Below, one piece after another: positions 61,225 through 64,000 of a stretch of DNA of 64,000 nt (its first letter is position 1; each line of letters starts with the position of its first letter). The notes under the pieces were generated by a model that saw only the letters and a program-made list of their open reading frames with translations, made no database searches and was not told the DNA's origin. The DNA comes from Flavobacterium sp. N502536. Lineage in GTDB: Bacteria; Bacteroidota; Bacteroidia; Flavobacteriales; Flavobacteriaceae. A program made the translations under genes and the position numbers. The stretch lies in the NCBI RefSeq assembly GCF_025947345.1, contig NZ_CP110011.1, positions 1,612,001 through 1,676,000 of the forward strand, in the 5' to 3' direction.

Positions 61225-63285
61225 TTACCAGATTTTAACTCTTTTATCCGGATCAATATACATCTTGTCTCCTTTTTTAATATCGAAAGCCTGATAAAAA
61301 GCATCAACATTTTGAATTGGCACGACAGCTCTGTACATTCCAGGTGAATGCGGGTCTGTTTTAACCTGGCTTTTTATCGCCTCATCTCTTGATTTTGTTC
61401 TCCAAACCGTAGCCCAGGAAATAAAGAAACGCTGCTCTGGTGTAAATCCATCGATTAATCCAGGGTTTCCATTTGCTTTCAAATACAACTGTAATCCATC
61501 GTAAGCGGCATTTATTCCACCTAAATCTCCAATGTTTTCACCTAAAGTAAATTTACCATCTACGTGAATTCCAGGCAGAGGCTCTAAAGCGCTGTATTGT
61601 GCAGCAAGAGCTCCTCCAAGAGCTGTAAATTGTTTTAAATCATCAGCTGTCCACCAGTCAACCAAATTTCCGTCTGCATTGTAACGTGCACCTGAGTCAT
61701 CAAATCCGTGAGAGATCTCATGTCCGATTACCGCTCCGATTCCACCATAATTTACCGCTTCATCAGCCTGGTAATTGTAGAAAGGCGGTTGCAGAATCGC
61801 TGCCGGGAAAACAATCTCGTTGTAAGATGGATTGAAATAGGCATTTACCGTTTGCGGAGACATTCCCCACTCTGTTTTATCAACCGGTTTCCCTAATTTC
61901 GCCAGATTTTCAGCATAAGCCCATTTTGATATACTTCTCATATTATCAAAATAAGTTCCGCCTTCTCCAACATTTTTAAGTTCTAAAGCAGAATAATCTT
62001 TCCATTTATCAGGATATCCAATTTTAATGGTCAGTTTTTTCAATTTCTCAATTGCTTTTGCTTTTGTTTGTTGTGACATCCAAGGCAACGCATTGATTCT
62101 GTTTTCGTAAGCCAGCATTACGTTCGCAATCATTTTCTTTGCTTTGTCTTTTGCTTCAGCAGGGAATAACTTCTCTACATACAATTTTCCTAAAGCTTCA
62201 CCCGTCGCAGTGTTAATTACCTGTAAGGCCATTTCTTCACGCGGACGTTGTTTCAAAGCTCCTGTTAATGTTTTTCCGTAGAAATCGAAATTAGCATTTT
62301 CGATATCTGTGCTCAAAGTAGAAGCTGTTCTGTTCAGTATCGACCATTTTAGGTATTCTTTCCAGGCTTCAACTTTCTTTTCAGAAAGTGTTTTTTCCAA
62401 AGCAATCATATAACGCGGCTGCGCTACATTTACGCTATCTAACTTTGCCATTCCAATTCCGGTGAAATATTTCTCCCATTGAATCGAAGGTGTAATCTTT
62501 TTTAAATCGGCAATCGCAGTTGGATTGTACTGTTTTCTGCGGTCTCTGCGCTCCACACGGTCTAATCTTGGCGCAGACAATTCAATTTCTAAAGCCAGAA
62601 TTTGTTTGGCGCTTTCTTTTGCTTTTGCAGGAGACTCACCAATATACTGTAGCATTCTTGCAACGTGTACTTCATATTTTTCACGTTTTTCTTTTGAATC
62701 TTTGTCATCGGCATTGTAGTAATCTTTATCCGAAAGTCCTAAACCTCCAGGGCCTAAGTTAACGGTATTTTTATTACTGTTTTTAGCATCCGGGCCCACA
62801 AAAACACCAAAGAAACCAACACCACCCTGTGGCTGCATTTCAATAAAGAAATTTTGCAGATCGGTTACATTTTTAATGGCATCGATCTTCTTTAAGGTAG
62901 GCTGAAGTGGTGTAACCCCTCTTTTATTGCGTCCAACAGTATCTAAAATAGTATTAAACAAAGCAATCGCTTTCCCCTGATCGGTATTTGATTTGTACTT
63001 AGGATCTTTTGAAGCTTCTTTTAAGATGGCAAGTGCATCGTTATCTGTCTTTTGACGTAGTTCATTAAAACTTCCCCATGAATTTCTATCACTTGGAATT
63101 TCAGTTTTATCTAACCAGGTTCCGTTTACATAACGGAAAAAATCTTGTTTTGGACTTGTTTTGGTGTCCATATTAGAAAGATTGATACCCGGTTCTTTTG
63201 GTTTTGTACTTTGAGCGTTTACTGCAGTAATGGTAACCATTGCAGAAACAACACAAAACATTGGTTTTCGTAATTGTTTAATCAT
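61225..63285 (-). CDS. secreted M13 family zinc metallopeptidase (copy 1)
   Basis: The 686-residue neprilysin-like peptidase has a signal peptide, the catalytic HEISHGFDD (about residue 520) and the third zinc ligand in ENIGDLGGINAAYDG. The M13 N-terminal domain (about 45-430) and C-terminal ending YRAVVPIQNVDAFYQAF are complete. It probably acts in the periplasm or outside. The next gene upstream on the minus strand is a second, very similar copy, each followed by the same type of hairpin terminator. Confidence 0.95.
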   Translation of the reverse strand: MIKQLRKPMFCVVSAMVTITAVNAQSTKPKEPGINLSNMDTKTSPKQDFFRYVNGTWLDKTEIPSDRNSWGSFNELRQKTDNDALAILKEASKDPKYKSNTDQGKAIALFNTILDTVGRNKRGVTPLQPTLKKIDAIKNVTDLQNFFIEMQPQGGVGFFGVFVGPDAKNSNKNTVNLGPGGLGLSDKDYYNADDKDSKEKREKYEVHVARMLQYIGESPAKAKESAKQILALEIELSAPRLDRVERRDRRKQYNPTAIADLKKITPSIQWEKYFTGIGMAKLDSVNVAQPRYMIALEKTLSEKKVEAWKEYLKWSILNRTASTLSTDIENANFDFYGKTLTGALKQRPREEMALQVINTATGEALGKLYVEKLFPAEAKDKAKKMIANVMLAYENRINALPWMSQQTKAKAIEKLKKLTIKIGYPDKWKDYSALELKNVGEGGTYFDNMRSISKWAYAENLAKLGKPVDKTEWGMSPQTVNAYFNPSYNEIVFPAAILQPPFYNYQADEAVNYGGIGAVIGHEISHGFDDSGARYNADGNLVDWWTADDLKQFTALGGALAAQYSALEPLPGIHVDGKFTLGENIGDLGGINAAYDGLQLYLKANGNPGLIDGFTPEQRFFISWATVWRTKSRDEAIKSQVKTDPHSPGMYRAVVPIQNVDAFYQAFDIKKGDKMYIDPDKRVKIW

Positions 63286-63312
63286 TTTTCTCTGTAGTTT
63301 TTAGTATATACA

Positions 63313-63320
63313 CAAACATA
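63313..63320 (-). promoter_or_regulatory. -7 promoter element of the first M13 gene
   Basis: On the minus strand this reads TATGTTTG (TAnnTTTG), 28 bases upstream of the ATG. Confidence 0.5.
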
Positions 63321-63461
63321 TTGTAATTATTCCAAACGTCATGTTAAATTTATCACATAAATTGACTGCTGAAATACAATCGGGCGATATCCTGTTTTTT
63401 AGTCCAAAAGTACTTATAAAATCAGGGGTTAAGCCTGCAGACGAAGGATGTGATAGCAATG

Positions 63462-63490
63462 AAAAACGGCGCTAAATCAGCGCCGTTTTT
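63462..63490. terminator. terminator, copy 2
   Basis: AAAAACGGCGCT and AGCGCCGTTTTT pair over five bases, after the stop of the second M13 gene. It is almost the same as the hairpin at 61183. Confidence 0.9.
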
Positions 63491-63503
63491 ATAGTAGTAT
63501 CTG

Positions 63504-64000
63504 TTACCAGATTTTAACTCTCTTATCTGTATCGATATACATTTTATCTCCTTTTTTGATTCCAAAAGCATCATAAAAAGCATCTACGTTCTGAACCGGA
63601 ACAACCGCTCTGTACATTCCTGGTGAATGCGGATCGGTTTTTACCTGATTTTTGATCGCTTCGTCTCTACTTTTCGTTCTCCAAACGGTTGCCCATGAAA
63701 TAAAGAAACGCTGTTCCGGAGTAAATCCGTCAATTAAGCCCGGATTTCCATGTGCTTTCAAGTACAATTGCAAACCATCATAAGCTGCATTGATACCTCC
63801 TAAGTCACCAATGTTTTCTCCTAAAGTAAAATTACCATCTACATGAATTCCAGGCAGAGGCTCTAAAGCGCTGTATTGTGCTGCAAGAGCTCCTCCAAGA
63901 GCTGTAAATTGTTTTAAATCTTCCGGTGTCCACCAATCTACTAAATTTCCTTCAGCATTGTATCGTGCTCCTGAATCATCAAAACCGTGTGAGATTTCGT
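63504..64000 (-). CDS. M13 family zinc metallopeptidase (copy 2, partial, 5' end outside window)
   Basis: The 164 visible codons cover the C-terminal end of a second M13 peptidase. The reading frame is open to the window edge, which cuts inside the HExxH motif (EISHGFDDSGARYN is visible; the first His is cut). The third ligand block ENIGDLGGINAAYDG is present. Over the last 89 residues I count six differences from copy 1, so this is a recent tandem duplicate and probably functional. Confidence 0.9.
   Translation of the reverse strand, partial: EISHGFDDSGARYNAEGNLVDWWTPEDLKQFTALGGALAAQYSALEPLPGIHVDGNFTLGENIGDLGGINAAYDGLQLYLKAHGNPGLIDGFTPEQRFFISWATVWRTKSRDEAIKNQVKTDPHSPGMYRAVVPVQNVDAFYDAFGIKKGDKMYIDTDKRVKIW

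Overview
The window looks like chromosome from a Flavobacteriaceae bacterium, most likely Flavobacterium (inference). The evidence is a gliding lipoprotein GldH beside the RicT homologue, a secreted M4 protease ending in a type IX secretion (T9SS) sorting domain, a lycopene cyclase, AT-rich intergenic DNA, and Bacteroidota-type TAnnTTTG promoter elements. I saw no rRNA, tRNA, CRISPR array or prophage. The last gene, a second M13 peptidase, runs off the right edge.

Layout. 1-2300: LysR regulator, GNAT, SDR protein. 2449-4897: DNA repair group (Ogt, DEDD exonuclease, AlkZ-like glycosylase). 5008-8301: SpmA/SpmB fusion, a REP-associated transposase (RAYT1) with a dense array of short palindromes, a lipoprotein. 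8373-14376: class I fumarase, PAS protein, Pol IV, phosphatase, beta-barrel protein, secreted SAM hydrolase-like protein. 14513-24486: M4 protease, CoA-transferase subunits separated by a class A beta-lactamase, PBP1A, GldH, RicT. 24793-30058: putative lipoprotein metallopeptidase with a duplicated-domain partner, TrhO with an extra C-terminal domain, bacilliredoxin, TPR protein. 30062-40091: lycopene cyclase, then a metal homeostasis region (thioredoxin-like protein, TonB receptor, dithiol oxidoreductase, YciC-type GTPase, MerC-like protein, Zur-like regulator, Nramp-UspA fusion, MntR-like regulator). 40140-44360: orphan palindrome array, DinB-like protein, orphan domain protein, crotonase, histidine kinase. 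43812-53290 plus 59252-60647: heme biosynthesis (hemJ, hemH, AraC regulator, hemA, hemC, hemD, hemE, hemF, then hemB with a c-type cytochrome). A second RAYT with its own tandem repeats, a DUF4421 protein, class I aldolase and a frameshifted lipoprotein gene lie between hemF and hemB. 60722-64000: GyrI-like protein and tandem M13 peptidases.

Systems. The heme genes encode nearly the whole C5 pathway from glutamyl-tRNA to heme, with HemJ as protoporphyrinogen oxidase. The metal region pairs a Zur-like regulator and two GCAA-N5-TTGC boxes with a merC-yciC-oxidoreductase operon, and an MntR-like regulator with a perfect 18-bp palindrome upstream of the Nramp gene. The most unusual non-coding content is dispersed short palindromes: RAYT-linked arrays at three loci, and longer word-like inverted repeats in many intergenic gaps.
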